Source of the DNA: Gracilaria gracilis
Taxonomy: Eukaryota; Rhodophyta; Florideophyceae; Gracilariales; Gracilariaceae
Reading direction: 5' to 3'
DNA length: 64,000 bases
NCBI GenBank assembly: GCA_030374805.1
Contig: JARGSG010000184.1
Location: forward strand, 372,001-436,000
Made by a program: the position numbers and the translations under genes
Notes under the pieces: generated by a model
What the model was told of the DNA's origin: nothing
Seen by the model: only the letters and a program-made list of their open reading frames with translations
Databases searched by the model: none
Part shown: piece by piece, positions 42,719 to 52,603 of the stretch
How positions within the stretch are numbered: position 1 is the stretch's first letter
Layout: each line of letters begins with the position of its first letter

Positions 42719-42726
42719 TATAAAAG
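42719..42726 (+). promoter_or_regulatory. TATA box TATAAAAG
   Basis: Consensus TATA box 177 bp upstream of the ATG at 42903. It implies a 5' UTR of roughly 150 nt, which ends in three exact copies of a 10-bp unit (CCGTCGCCCA) just before the start codon. Confidence 0.7.
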
Positions 42727-42902
42727 CCGCGCCACGCAGCCCGCACTCTTGTCCGTGGGCACACCCTGCTTGCTACATCTCTAGCCTCCGACACCTCCGA
42801 CACCACCCTTACATCCGTCGCCGCCGTCTGCTATTTTCACCGTTTCACCCGTCTCGTCGTCTCGCCGTCGCCCACCGTCGCCCACCGTCGCCCACCGTCG
42901 CC

Positions 42903-43226
42903 ATGGACAACGATCAGGAGTTCGAGCCCACGGGCATGGCAAACTTCTTCCAGCGCTACCACGAAGCGCGTGCGTCGAAATCGCCACCAACCACCCCGAC
43001 CGCATCGGCGCCCAAGCCGCCGTCCTCCCCTCCGACACCGTCAAAGCCGAAGACGGCGCAGTCCACCTGGACTAAGGTGTTCATGCCGCTGGGTCGCCCG
43101 GCCACCTCTGCCAACCGCTACGATCTGTCGCCCGGTCAGACCTCCAAGCCGGGGCACAGCGTCAGTGAGCTGCACGCAAAGGGCAGTGGAATCTCTCTGG
43201 ACGCCAAGAACGACGACGACATGTAA
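42903..43226 (+). CDS. Small Pro/Ser-rich protein, unknown function
   Basis: 107 codons from ATG 42903 in a strong context (GCCATGG). The first 20 residues are acidic and aromatic (NDQEFEPTGMANFFQRYHEA). The middle is a Pro/Thr/Ser/Lys-rich linker, and the C-terminal third is polar (STWTKVFMPLGRPATSANR...SVSELHAKGSG) ending DDDM. It is probably intrinsically disordered. A TATA box upstream and AATAAA at 43261-43266 frame it as a well-expressed short transcription unit. I know no family with this sequence. Confidence 0.7.
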   Translation: MDNDQEFEPTGMANFFQRYHEARASKSPPTTPTASAPKPPSSPPTPSKPKTAQSTWTKVFMPLGRPATSANRYDLSPGQTSKPGHSVSELHAKGSGISLDAKNDDDM

Positions 43227-43260
43227 GATTATGCTTTGGAGCTCTCTTTGAGTTTGATGT

Positions 43261-43266
43261 AATAAA
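43261..43266 (+). terminator. Polyadenylation signal AATAAA
   Basis: AATAAA lies 35 bp after the stop codon of the small Pro/Ser-rich protein gene. Confidence 0.55.
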
Positions 43267-43365
43267 CGCTTTCTTCTCCACAAAAGTTAGTTTCTTTTAC
43301 CCGTTTGAGATAAGCAGTCTCACCAACCAGTCTCACCAACACACATAATCGTACAAAAGCGCCTC

Positions 43366-46300
43366 TCAGAGCATACCAGCCGCGTACAAAAGCGTCCTAC
43401 ATTCCCTAGCACTCTTCGAAACGCCCTCAGCCACCGAGAAGTCCGTCTCGGCAACCGGCCACCCCAAAGTATCCGCCGCCACCCCTGCAGCCGCGTCCAA
43501 AAACAGCTTGGCTCCCACCGCCACATCTCGATCGCCCTTCTGACAAACCTTTCCCACTGTTTCGATCCCAAGCGCAACACCATCATCGGCTTGACTCACG
43601 ATGAAGTACTCTTCCTCCCCGCCAAAGTTCTGTCGCATACAGCTTTCCCTATCCTTAAGCCTTGCTCCGAACTCGTGGCCTTTTGACAGTGCTCTTCTGT
43701 CCCATTCACTCACAACCTCTTGTTGCGCACACCCTTTCACATCATCGTAGTCATTACTCTGTTTGCCCTGTTTCCACCCGTATTTCCCAGGACTGCCTGG
43801 CTCAAACAGGAACCCGCTAGAGAATCCATGTTCGCTCCCAACATCACACTCGCTCAGCCTTTCGTTTCCTGTCATGATCCGGTCTCCAAATTCATCATAC
43901 TCGAACTTTGTGTGTGACGTATCTCCACTGCCATTACTAATTCTTAGCGTCGAAACCTTGAAGATCGCAGACGTCTCAGCGCTAGACTTGCTCTGCTTGC
44001 TCTCATGTTTGTCTCCCAGTTCATACCTACTATCAGAGCGTATCGACCCTCCACCACTTGATCCATGCATATCGTGTCGCATATCACGCATCTCAAATCC
44101 ACCCACGTTCCCATTTGATATATATCGGCCGTTGCAACTCGGCGATTCTTCCGAAAGAAGAGCTTGCACAACGCTCGAAAAACACTGCAGTGTAACCTCT
44201 GTTTGAAGAAACGCTAGACCTCTTTCAATCACCTGTTCTTTAAGCTTGCAACATCCGTCAACCGTCTTTTCCACAGCTTTCAGAATGCCGACACTGGACT
44301 TGGTGGACACCCCTCTGTTAGCAAGCGAACTATGAATGGATGCCTTCGAGCTACGTCGTTGCATATCCTTACCGTTCATCTGCATACCGTTTAGAGACTT
44401 CTTCCCCTTGAACCCCACGCACTGTTCAAGTTCTTTGATCACCGTTTGCGCGCTTATGATCAGTCTCATTGCAGCATTCCACTCACTTTCTGCAAGCAAA
44501 CACAGGTTAGTCACGGGAGCCCCACTTTCTGTCCTTGCATCGACCCATTTTCTCATACATTGCACGGTCAGTTCAGGATTCTTACGCAGAGTTTTTAGCA
44601 TACTTGGCTTGCGTGACGCCCTCCTTCGTGGTCGCTTTCTTTTGGCATCTTCCGACTTTGAGAGCGCTTGGTCTTCATCAGCACCCTTTGAGATCTCCTC
44701 GACGGCAGAGAGAACCTCATCCAAAAGAGTGCCGGCATCAGTCCAACTCTTCGCCAGATTGAGAGCATACACAGCTCTGTTTAAAAAAGGCATGATCACA
44801 TGCTGGTCGATGAGAGCGCCGAGTTTCTCCGAAACGGTTGGAACTCCGGCGGCCATCGAAAGACAGGACGAAATAACGCCTATGAGCTTTTCCGACTGCG
44901 GCAATGGTGGTAGAAAATGCTCACTTGCTGGAAAGCCGTTTTTTCGAAGTGCATATGGTTGCAGTAAAGTGCCAGCACGAGGTCCAAAGCTATGTTGCAT
45001 GTAGAACTTGACGTCGTGCTGCACTGTGCGTAAAAAATGCTCCGCAGCTCGACGTACAACAACCGGTAAAGGAACAAAATGTGGTGAAGGTTTTCTGGGT
45101 GTCGCTTCAAATCGTTGTTCGAATGTAGCTGCATACGATAGAAATTTGTGTAAAGGCCCATGAATGACCTCAAGGTTGTATATGCTTGGAGTAATGGAAG
45201 ATACGTTCCTCAACATTGTGGCAAAAGCATCAACCGAAAACGCGTCACTGCTTGGCCATGACGATGATGATGATGAGGAAGACAAAGGAAGTGTGTGGAT
45301 GTTACCGAGACTAGGTAGCAGTGAGATTCGGTTTTCATGTGTGGTGGACCTCGGATGATGCGAGGTTGACGAAGAATTTGACGTGACAGACAAGTTGAGC
45401 AACGTTTGAAGAAAGACAGAAAGCAATAATTGCATGGTTTGCCAGACATGCAAAACCGCATGAGACATGGAAGGAATATGTTCTTTTAAATCCTCACCAA
45501 GAACACATAATCGCTCCAAAACGGTTTGCATCTTGCCAATGACACGACGGAAAACGGCACTACAAGCGCGACGAGCAGCACGTTCATGAGGCTGTAGCAC
45601 AAAAAGCTGTGCAGAAGAAACAGAAGGTTCATCGTTTTCCACAACGTTAAACGAGGTGGAAGGAGAAGTCGGAGTGACTGATATGGGTGCCGTTGACGAC
45701 CTTTCAACATGAAGTGCGTCCCGAAAAAGCGAGATGAGAGCAGATGTGGATTCGTTTTGCAAAATGAGCGAAGCAGCGTGTTCTCCATCCAACTCTCGAA
45801 TGGCTAACGCAAGCTGTGAGGGTGAGGCGTTGTTGAGATCTGAGATGGAAGTAATGACATCTGAACGCAGGGACACAGAATGTTGATCGTGACCAAATAC
45901 AGAGGACATATATGCACCCGACAAACGGGCCGACATGCACTTCTGTGCGGCCTTCAAACGAGCCCTTGCTGAGTCGAGAGGCTGAAGATGAGAGAGTGGA
46001 GGGGTGGTAGCCAAGGTGAGGGCGTGACCGAGCTGCTTGGCGTTATGAATGGACTGGCCGTCGTCCAAAGCGGCCAGCAACAAGGCAAACTGTCTGACAT
46101 TCTCAGAGAGACTGATGCAGGTGGAAAGCAAGGCAGCTCGTCGTCTGGCGTACGCAAGTGTGTCCGCACGCGAGGGGGGGCGGTTCTCAAGTCGTTGGGC
46201 ATCTGAAAGCAGCGCCGAGACGTTCTGAGTGGACTGCAAGGCGGCGGTTTGTGAATGAGAGGCGGTCAGAAGATCGGACCATTCTGGAGCAGTTGCGTGC

Positions 46301-46455
46301 AGATGAGAGAGAAGCTGCGAACGAAGGTGACGCAGGTTCTGCAACGAGTCGTGGCGAGATTGTTGAGACTGCTCGACGAGAAGGAGGGCGTGAGACGACG
46401 GGGAGAAGTGGTGTGAGAGATACAAGGAGGGGATTTCAGGTAAGGGAGGAATCAT
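43366..46455 (-). CDS. Large conserved-looking protein, possibly a vesicle-tethering (exocyst-like) subunit
   Basis: 1029 codons from ATG 46455; the frame opens earlier only at a TTG. The N-terminal 150 residues are helical with heptads (VEQSQQSRHDSLQNLRHLRSQLL). Low-complexity Ser runs interrupt about residues 355-410. The central part is helical (KLIGVISSCLSMAAGVPTVS, FLNRAVYALNLAKSWTDAG), with a basic stretch (KRKRPRRRASRKPS). The C-terminal third is Ser/Gly-rich and disordered-looking before a final ordered segment. Size, helical rods and an N-terminal coil recall exocyst Sec8 or other CATCHR-family tethers, but I see no decisive motif. Treat the function as unknown. Confidence 0.6.
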   Translation of the reverse strand: MIPPLPEIPSLYLSHHFSPSSHALLLVEQSQQSRHDSLQNLRHLRSQLLSHLHATAPEWSDLLTASHSQTAALQSTQNVSALLSDAQRLENRPPSRADTLAYARRRAALLSTCISLSENVRQFALLLAALDDGQSIHNAKQLGHALTLATTPPLSHLQPLDSARARLKAAQKCMSARLSGAYMSSVFGHDQHSVSLRSDVITSISDLNNASPSQLALAIRELDGEHAASLILQNESTSALISLFRDALHVERSSTAPISVTPTSPSTSFNVVENDEPSVSSAQLFVLQPHERAARRACSAVFRRVIGKMQTVLERLCVLGEDLKEHIPSMSHAVLHVWQTMQLLLSVFLQTLLNLSVTSNSSSTSHHPRSTTHENRISLLPSLGNIHTLPLSSSSSSSSWPSSDAFSVDAFATMLRNVSSITPSIYNLEVIHGPLHKFLSYAATFEQRFEATPRKPSPHFVPLPVVVRRAAEHFLRTVQHDVKFYMQHSFGPRAGTLLQPYALRKNGFPASEHFLPPLPQSEKLIGVISSCLSMAAGVPTVSEKLGALIDQHVIMPFLNRAVYALNLAKSWTDAGTLLDEVLSAVEEISKGADEDQALSKSEDAKRKRPRRRASRKPSMLKTLRKNPELTVQCMRKWVDARTESGAPVTNLCLLAESEWNAAMRLIISAQTVIKELEQCVGFKGKKSLNGMQMNGKDMQRRSSKASIHSSLANRGVSTKSSVGILKAVEKTVDGCCKLKEQVIERGLAFLQTEVTLQCFSSVVQALLSEESPSCNGRYISNGNVGGFEMRDMRHDMHGSSGGGSIRSDSRYELGDKHESKQSKSSAETSAIFKVSTLRISNGSGDTSHTKFEYDEFGDRIMTGNERLSECDVGSEHGFSSGFLFEPGSPGKYGWKQGKQSNDYDDVKGCAQQEVVSEWDRRALSKGHEFGARLKDRESCMRQNFGGEEEYFIVSQADDGVALGIETVGKVCQKGDRDVAVGAKLFLDAAAGVAADTLGWPVAETDFSVAEGVSKSARECRTLLYAAGML

Positions 46456-47949
46456 TGTTTTACGACGTAGGGCGCATGATGAATGAACGGGCTTGGCCGC
46501 GCGAAGCAAGCTGTGTGTGAGGAGGGGGGAGGAGGTTGGGGGACGGGGGACGGTCGAAGGGAACGACGATGGTTTACGAAGCTTTATACAAGGATGCGAT
46601 ACGCGGACGAAGGGGGACGGCTCTATGACGCAGCGCTTGATTTATTTTGGGTGCCGATGCGCATGGGGGCCATTTAGGGAACTCGTACAGCGCGCACACG
46701 TGGCGAGTCCATCGCTTTACGTCATGTGCGTTGTGCAGGTGGAGGCGACTGCACTGCGGCGGTTTCGGCGCGTAACTTTAGATATGGATAGATATCTCGG
46801 CGGTGGTGCTGTGGAGCAGGTGGCCGCCGCTTTAGCTGTAGATATGATACATGAGCGCCCGGCTCGAGACAGAAGGGCTTGCGTCAGACGCTCGCGTCCG
46901 ACAGTCCGTGTGCTGCGCAAGCGCGCAGCACCTGCGCGCGGCGCCGTTTGTGGATGGCACACCCGCAGCGCGGCAAGTGACATTGCTCGTGCTTGAATTG
47001 AGAGGCGCGACAGCTTATTTCATGATGAGAACTTCTCGCCAACATCATGCCGTCCACACTTGCGCCAAACGTTTCAGCCCCTGCTCATGGTCATCAACGG
47101 CAGCGTGATGATGACGACGCCACCTTACAGTCTCGATATTCCGCTGAGGCACCAAAGGCTTTGTCTCCATAAACTTACCAGTATCTACCGCTCCTACTAG
47201 CCATATTACTGTACCACTCGCGTACACTCGCCACTTGTCCGTTGACCACCGCACCATGATCTGACGCTCTCCGCCTCCGCTTATTAACGCGGCTGCCTGA
47301 TGCCGAAGGTAAAAGTAACGAGCACTTTTAAGAAACCAAGTCTGTTCATGTAACTTTAGCCCAGCAAATATATCTGCCACACACGCACAAAAAATCTTCT
47401 CCTGGTCCCGAACCACCGTTGAGTTTCAGCGGCCCGCTCCACCTCAAATTCGAATCTGTCATGCAAATCCCAACCGCTCTGTTACCCGCATAAACAACTT
47501 CCCTTGCAAAATCTCAAAGCAGATCTGCCTGTGTGAACAAACGCCAAACAACCAAGTCCCCACCCTAGAATACCATTTCCACTCCCAATTTGCCACAGTT
47601 CTTGGCGTCAAGACTCGCCGGTTTTTGCACTTTCAATTGATCAATGAACAGCAAACAGCCAGTGAACTCAACACGTAGTGATAAATAACTTAAACCGAAA
47701 ACAACTGTTTTGGTGTTCTATACAAGAGAGCCCGTGTTCAAACCCAACGTGATCCCTCTGTTTGCATTTCCCATAAACAACAACCGCAAACAGTGCCATA
47801 ACACTTTCCTTTGGTACGCAATACAAGTGTTTACTTCATATTCACAAACGACTCTCAGTTCACCAACACCCCCAAACTGCAAAACTACCAAGAGTCCAAA
47901 GTACAAGTGTGCATCCAAACATGCAAAACACATCAAAAACAACAGCTAT
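46456..47949. other. 1.5-kb intergenic region
   Basis: Only weak ORFs. A minus-strand open stretch (47045-47416, 123 codons, no ATG at its 5' end) includes GGGERQIMVRWSTDKWRVYASG and WLVGAVDTGKFMETKPLVPQ. It reads like real protein and could be a terminal exon of an unrecognised gene, but no start or splice site was identified with confidence. Confidence 0.4.
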
Positions 47950-49353
47950 CTACCAATTCGTATTCGGTCTAACAGTAGGGGTGTGTACGGGAGGATGTAC
48001 AGGATTGGGAGCATGGTTTGCAGGAGAGTCGTGAGGTAGCGGAGAGAAAGGAGCCAACGGGCTCAAAGGCATTGGAGAAATCCCAGGACACACAATGGGC
48101 GAGCTCACAGGTAGAGGCGAACATCTTGCCGGTGGTGCAAACCCACCAAACGGGTTGCCAGTTCTTACAAACGCGTCTTGAGCCCCAATGATCTTCGACG
48201 GTCCCTCGTCATCACTGTCGTCCAGCTCCATGGTGATTGGAATCTTTGGCATCTTGTTACCAAACATCAATGACTTTGAGCCAGAAGTCACGGGAGATGA
48301 CGGCACGCAAAGATCAAACGGCGCTTTCGGCCCGGACGCAGGCTCCTTTGGTGCTTGATATCCAAGGAAGTGCTTGGGCAAAGAGCCAGGAATAACAGGC
48401 GGACGTCCACCTCCACTCTGCAGACGCTTGTCACCTAGTAATGTAGAAGGTGCCGGAAGCGTGTGACCGTCAGGACTCCCGTACGGAAGGGGGATTGCAC
48501 CAGGAGCCGTTGACTGATTTTTGCCAAGCTGAGACGACATTAGATGCGAGGGCGTTGTCGAGAGTGGCATACCGCCCGCGCTATACGGTGGTGGAATTGC
48601 AGCGATTGACGACGGGGTCGGAAGGGCTGGTGGTTGTTGCGCGTTTGCAGGCGCAGGCGCAAAGCCGTCATTATGTGCCCCGTAGGAGCTCGGTCGCTGT
48701 GGCGCTGTGAAGCCGGGTTGAGGCTTATGGCGCGAATAAGAGGTAGTCATCAGTTCCGGAATGGTGCGGTTCGGTGCGGGTGGTGGCGCACTAGCGAGAG
48801 TACCGTAAGAACCTGTCAACACCGGTGACACAGACGGAAGCGTTCCCTTTTGGGGAGGTGCGTACGTGGTCAGTCGCACGTCATCACGCAAATCTTTTGG
48901 GTCCCTGACGTCGGCGTCCTCGGGTGTCATAGGCGTTGTCGGAGGGCTCTTGTTGGTATTACGTGCGGGGCGACGCTTCGCAGAAGGTGTGGCATGCTTT
49001 GGAGGGGTGCGCGAGGCGCTTTGAATGGAGTGAGCACCGCGACTGCTCTTCGGTCTCTTTTGCACGCCCTTTGTGGCAACGGACATGGGCGACGGCGGGC
49101 TGGATGCATCCTTGTCCTTCTTGGCGACGGGACAGTTTTGTTCGTGGAAGGTTACGGAGCTCTTCCACATGAAGGAGCGATCACAACCCGGTTGCGAACA
49201 TTTGTACGGCTTTTCCCCCGTGTGAAGACGTGAGTGTACCTTGAGGTTGGCCTTCTTGTTGAAGACTCGAGAGCAGGTGGGGCAACGGAAGGACTTTTCT
49301 GGCGCGGTGGACATGACGCGCTGTGTGATGGTTGCCGCGGCGCCGGATCCCAT
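47950..49353 (-). CDS. C2H2 zinc-finger protein, probable transcription factor
   Basis: 467 codons from ATG 49353; the frame reads open upstream only from a GTG. Finger 1 (residues about 22-44) is FRCPTCSRVFNKKANLKVH with C2H2 ligands and a TGEKPYK linker. Finger 2 (about 52-74) is CSQPGCDRSFMWKSSVTFHE ending in NC, a C2HC variant. A basic Ser/Lys-rich region follows (KRPKSSRGAHS). The remaining 330 residues are Pro/Ser/Ala-rich, disordered-looking and suited to transactivation, with one acidic patch (MELDDSDDEG). Two tandem fingers with a canonical linker imply sequence-specific DNA binding; targets are unknown. Confidence 0.82.
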   Translation of the reverse strand: MGSGAAATITQRVMSTAPEKSFRCPTCSRVFNKKANLKVHSRLHTGEKPYKCSQPGCDRSFMWKSSVTFHEQNCPVAKKDKDASSPPSPMSVATKGVQKRPKSSRGAHSIQSASRTPPKHATPSAKRRPARNTNKSPPTTPMTPEDADVRDPKDLRDDVRLTTYAPPQKGTLPSVSPVLTGSYGTLASAPPPAPNRTIPELMTTSYSRHKPQPGFTAPQRPSSYGAHNDGFAPAPANAQQPPALPTPSSIAAIPPPYSAGGMPLSTTPSHLMSSQLGKNQSTAPGAIPLPYGSPDGHTLPAPSTLLGDKRLQSGGGRPPVIPGSLPKHFLGYQAPKEPASGPKAPFDLCVPSSPVTSGSKSLMFGNKMPKIPITMELDDSDDEGPSKIIGAQDAFVRTGNPFGGFAPPARCSPLPVSSPIVCPGISPMPLSPLAPFSPLPHDSPANHAPNPVHPPVHTPTVRPNTNW

Positions 49354-52289
49354 AGCGGCGTGAGAGAACGGTGGAGGGCGAACGAGCGAGCGAAAGAGCG
49401 AGCGAGCGAGCGAGCGGGAAGGAAGGGATGGATGTACGGCGGAAATGAGCGATATGAAAGGCAAGTGTGACGAAGGGCACAAGCCTACGAAAAGGTGGTG
49501 AAGGCGGCGAAAAGCGGGCACGGAACGTATAGAACAACGGTGACCAGAACGTATGTAGACGCGAATGAGTGTAGGTGACAAGGCGAAACAGCTGAATGAC
49601 GATGGCCGTAAACAGCAACTAGAGCACCGGTGAAACACGTCAGCAAGGCAGAAGCGAAAGCGGGCCCAAGCACGTGGGTGAGTGCGGCAAAACGCGCGTT
49701 GGACAAGACGCGCAACTCAACGTGGTGCAGACGAAAGCGCGGCGCGTAACAAGGCCGCAGAAGGAGGAAATGAGGGCGTGATTAACGTAAGCGACGGCAG
49801 CGAAGCGGCGGCTCGGGGCAGAGAGCAAGGCGGTGTCTGGAAGCGCTGGCTTTTGGATCGGTTACGAGGCTCGGACAGGAGCAAACGACTGGGCGGGGAC
49901 GGGCGGCGGCGGAAACGACGGCCCGAGCGAGGAGGCGGTTGAGGCGGGGAGCGTGGCGCAATTGGGGCGGGGTGGAAGCGGCTGGCGGGAAGCGGGCAGC
50001 GGGTCGACGCAAGCAAGCGCGGCGGCTTTGGGTGAGAAACGATTTGCGCTTGTACCGATGCAAGCAAACGCGAGTGCGCGCGGACGGGTGAGGCGAACAG
50101 ACGGTAGACCGGCGTGGTGGATAACAGGATACGTGTTCGACTGCGGTGGAGCTTTTTTTTCTGTTTTTCTTCTTCGCTGTGCCGGTGCTGCGCCGTCTCA
50201 GGGCGCCACATCGACGCCACCAACTGCACAGGGCCGCCACAGCACGCCGTTATGATGTAATTGCGCATTTTGCATTTTGACGCGTGACAGGAGGAGGAGC
50301 GCGTGCATTTTTGTTCTTATTTTGGTACCAAATGACTGCAGACGGTGCTTTAGTCACGCTGCGCGCGCTTGTAAGTGGCACGCACTGACGCTCTAACGCG
50401 TCCACCACATGCGTTTCTCATTCATACTCGGTAAGGATGGGCGCTGTACATTGTACAGTATGGCTACCGTAGATACAGGCGAAGATTTGGTTGTGGCGAG
50501 CAGCGCGGTGAATGTAGAGTAGAGCATTGGGACAAGAAGCACAGGTAGCACCGCCGAGTGAGGGGGGGGGGGGGGGGGGGGGGGGGGGGCTCGAATGGAA
50601 TGGAACGTTCGTTTTGTGCGGCAGCGTTGTTCTGCTGCTGCTGTGTAGACAACTGATCATGGGAACAAATGGTATGAAGCGATTCAGCTGTTCTTAGAAC
50701 AACCAACACGGCCACATGCGTTTCCAGTAGATATCTACAACTTTACATAGAAGGGACTGCGCTGTCAAGGGAGGAGGAGTGGCGAGCAGGTGGCGTCGGC
50801 AGCGCAGAGAAGAAGGCACGCGCAGCGTATGTGCTGGTCACGCACGGCGTCAACGTGGCATGCGCTGCTGAACGAAACAGATGAAAGCTCTGCTTGTCAG
50901 GCGCGTTACGCACGGCGCCAATTGGGTGGTCGACGTGACGCGAATGGAGTGTAAGCAGCGTTATTTTAATGCGGCTTGCATGTTCTTGGTGGCGACGAAG
51001 CTTGGCGCTTTGTGACGTGCAATTAAACATGATGTTGTGTTTCGATTTGTGTTGTATTTTGTGCGCTATTTCTGGCGAAAAGCGCCGCGCAGCGCGCATT
51101 TGAGCGGTGCTGACTGCTGACGCGCTGTTAATTTCAATTCATCAAACGCATTGGTTGCTGATGAGCAGACACGTCTTTTTCTACGTGCATTATTTCCGTG
51201 ACGCCTGTTTGCGCGCTGACAATTTGTTACTTTTTGCTGGCAGTATACCCGTTCTCTTACAAGTGCTGTTGATCACGTCCAGATCTGTTTTGTTGGTAGT
51301 TACACCGCACCGCTCTGTAATACAGAGTCTGTATGCACAAGAAAAGGCGTTTCAAGCCGTACGTGGAATGCGTGTTAAAACGCACCGATGCAGCATTCAA
51401 CACCGAACGCGCCCTCCAATAGCGCCCCACGTCGCCCACCCAAAGTATCTAATCTACTAGATACACGTCATCAAAACCCTGTGTTCATCAATGCCGGAGC
51501 ACTCATCACAACACCGCCGTTCACCCTCTCTCACGCCTCTGCAGCAAAACTCGCTCCTTCTCTCCAACCCTCGCTTCATAACTTTGTGCGTGCTCATTCG
51601 CGACTCACACAACTCTGCATCTTGAATGCTCTTGGCATCTTGGCAACAGATGCTGTCGATGGTCACCTCCGCGCGTGATGCCCTTGGAAAGCCTTGCTTT
51701 ACAGTCTCCGCCACATTGCTTCACAACCAGATGCATCAACGTCCTTCACGCTTCTCTGTAAACATGCAAACCTCTTGAGCTTAGCCTCCCTTTTTGTACA
51801 TCACTCATTGTTTACAGCCGCTTAGACATGGCCGTTAAACCTTCTCTGCTACAACAAACCTCACATTCCGTTAACAACGCCATCTTTGCTCAGCTTCGCC
51901 TTTGAACAGCGTTACTTGCCACACCACATTCACACGCCAGCACTGTGGCATCAGCTTGCACCCCGTTCGGTCTTGCATCATACAGTAGTACACTGCCAGA
52001 ACCAGTCTATCAGTTTTGTTGTAGTCTCAGCTTGGAGCGGATCTTGTGAACAACTTTGTCCGGTTAAGCTGTTTCCACACACAGCTCTGTCGGGTAAAAT
52101 GGACGAACGAGTTACACAGTTGGTAACACACTGGAAACATATCTAAAGTTACTCGCGGTATAAGCCACACTGAAGCCGTTGGCAGAATCTCGGCAAAACC
52201 CCCCAAATTTTACGCAACGTTTTGGCTTCCTTTTCAGGCAGGAATAACAATCCAAATTAGGTGCCAGTTTTCCAGAGCAAGGTGATGTC
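49354..52289. other. 2.9-kb intergenic region
   Basis: No convincing gene. The first part (49380-49420) is a GAGC microsatellite in the zinc-finger gene's 5' region. A run of 28 G lies at 50562-50589. Short ATG-started ORFs of about 100 codons occur at 50743-51099 (minus) and 51388-51678 (plus) with no recognisable features. Confidence 0.45.
50562..50589 (+). repeat. Homopolymer of 28 G
   Basis: Uninterrupted G28. Length is likely variable in the population and uncertain in sequencing. Confidence 0.8.
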
Positions 52290-52366
52290 AGCTGAGGTTC
52301 CGGGTTCGATTCCCGGCGGGCGTACTCAAGCGCCTGTAGTCAAATGGTATGATATCAGCCTTCCAA
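52290..52366 (+). tRNA. Circularly permuted tRNA-Gly (anticodon UCC)
   Basis: The 3' half precedes the 5' half. Upstream: A38 (52290), anticodon-stem strand GCTGA (52291-52295), variable GGTT, T arm CCGGG/TTCGATT/CCCGG (52300-52316), acceptor strand CGGGCGT (52317-52323), discriminator A (52324). Then a 5-nt joint CTCAA (52325-52329). Downstream: acceptor GCGCCTG (52330-52336), TA, D arm GTCA/AATGGTA/TGAT (52339-52353), A26, anticodon stem TCAGC (52355-52359), loop CTTCCA with anticodon TCC (52362-52364). The halves complement each other: acceptor 7 bp with two G-U pairs, anticodon stem 5 of 5. Box B (GGTTCGATTCC) precedes box A (TAGTCAAATGG). Neither half has a conventional partner on its usual side. 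Maturation would need joining across the outer ends, as known for C. merolae. Confidence 0.9.
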
Positions 52367-52389
52367 CAAGGCTCCTCGTTCCCCACTTG

Positions 52390-52393
52390 TTTT
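52390..52393 (+). terminator. Candidate Pol III terminator TTTT
   Basis: The first T4 run after the permuted tRNA 5' half; a second lies at 52397-52400. Consistent with a single Pol III transcript covering both halves. Confidence 0.45.
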
Positions 52394-52603
52394 GGCTTTT
52401 GGCTTGGCTGCTTTGCTCGTTCGTGTTCGTTCTTTGCTCTTCTTCCTCTGGAACACACCCATCGTGTTGACCAGCATGATGCTGGTCACGAGTAGCGTAC
52501 CCAACCACAACGCTACCCATCTCCTCCAATCCCGCAGCTCTTTCGTCTCTTTTTGACATTGGCACATTTCCGCTTTTGTTCGCTCCTATAACATACGTGC
52601 AAC

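Noticed and set aside
43720-45004. Plus-strand ORFs (147 and 222 codons) opposite the large minus-strand gene
   Set aside because: Shadows of a 1029-codon gene; Ser/Leu/Cys-rich composition typical of antisense reading.
46493-46996. 167-codon plus-strand ORF upstream of the large gene
   Set aside because: It lacks an ATG at its start, is Arg/Gly/Val-rich as expected of GC-rich noncoding DNA and overlaps the 5' end and promoter of the minus-strand gene.
49717-50268. 183-codon minus-strand ORF rich in Ser, Pro and Arg
   Set aside because: Composition mirrors the GC-rich upstream region of the zinc-finger gene, overlapping ORFs of equal quality exist in other frames, and no domain is visible.
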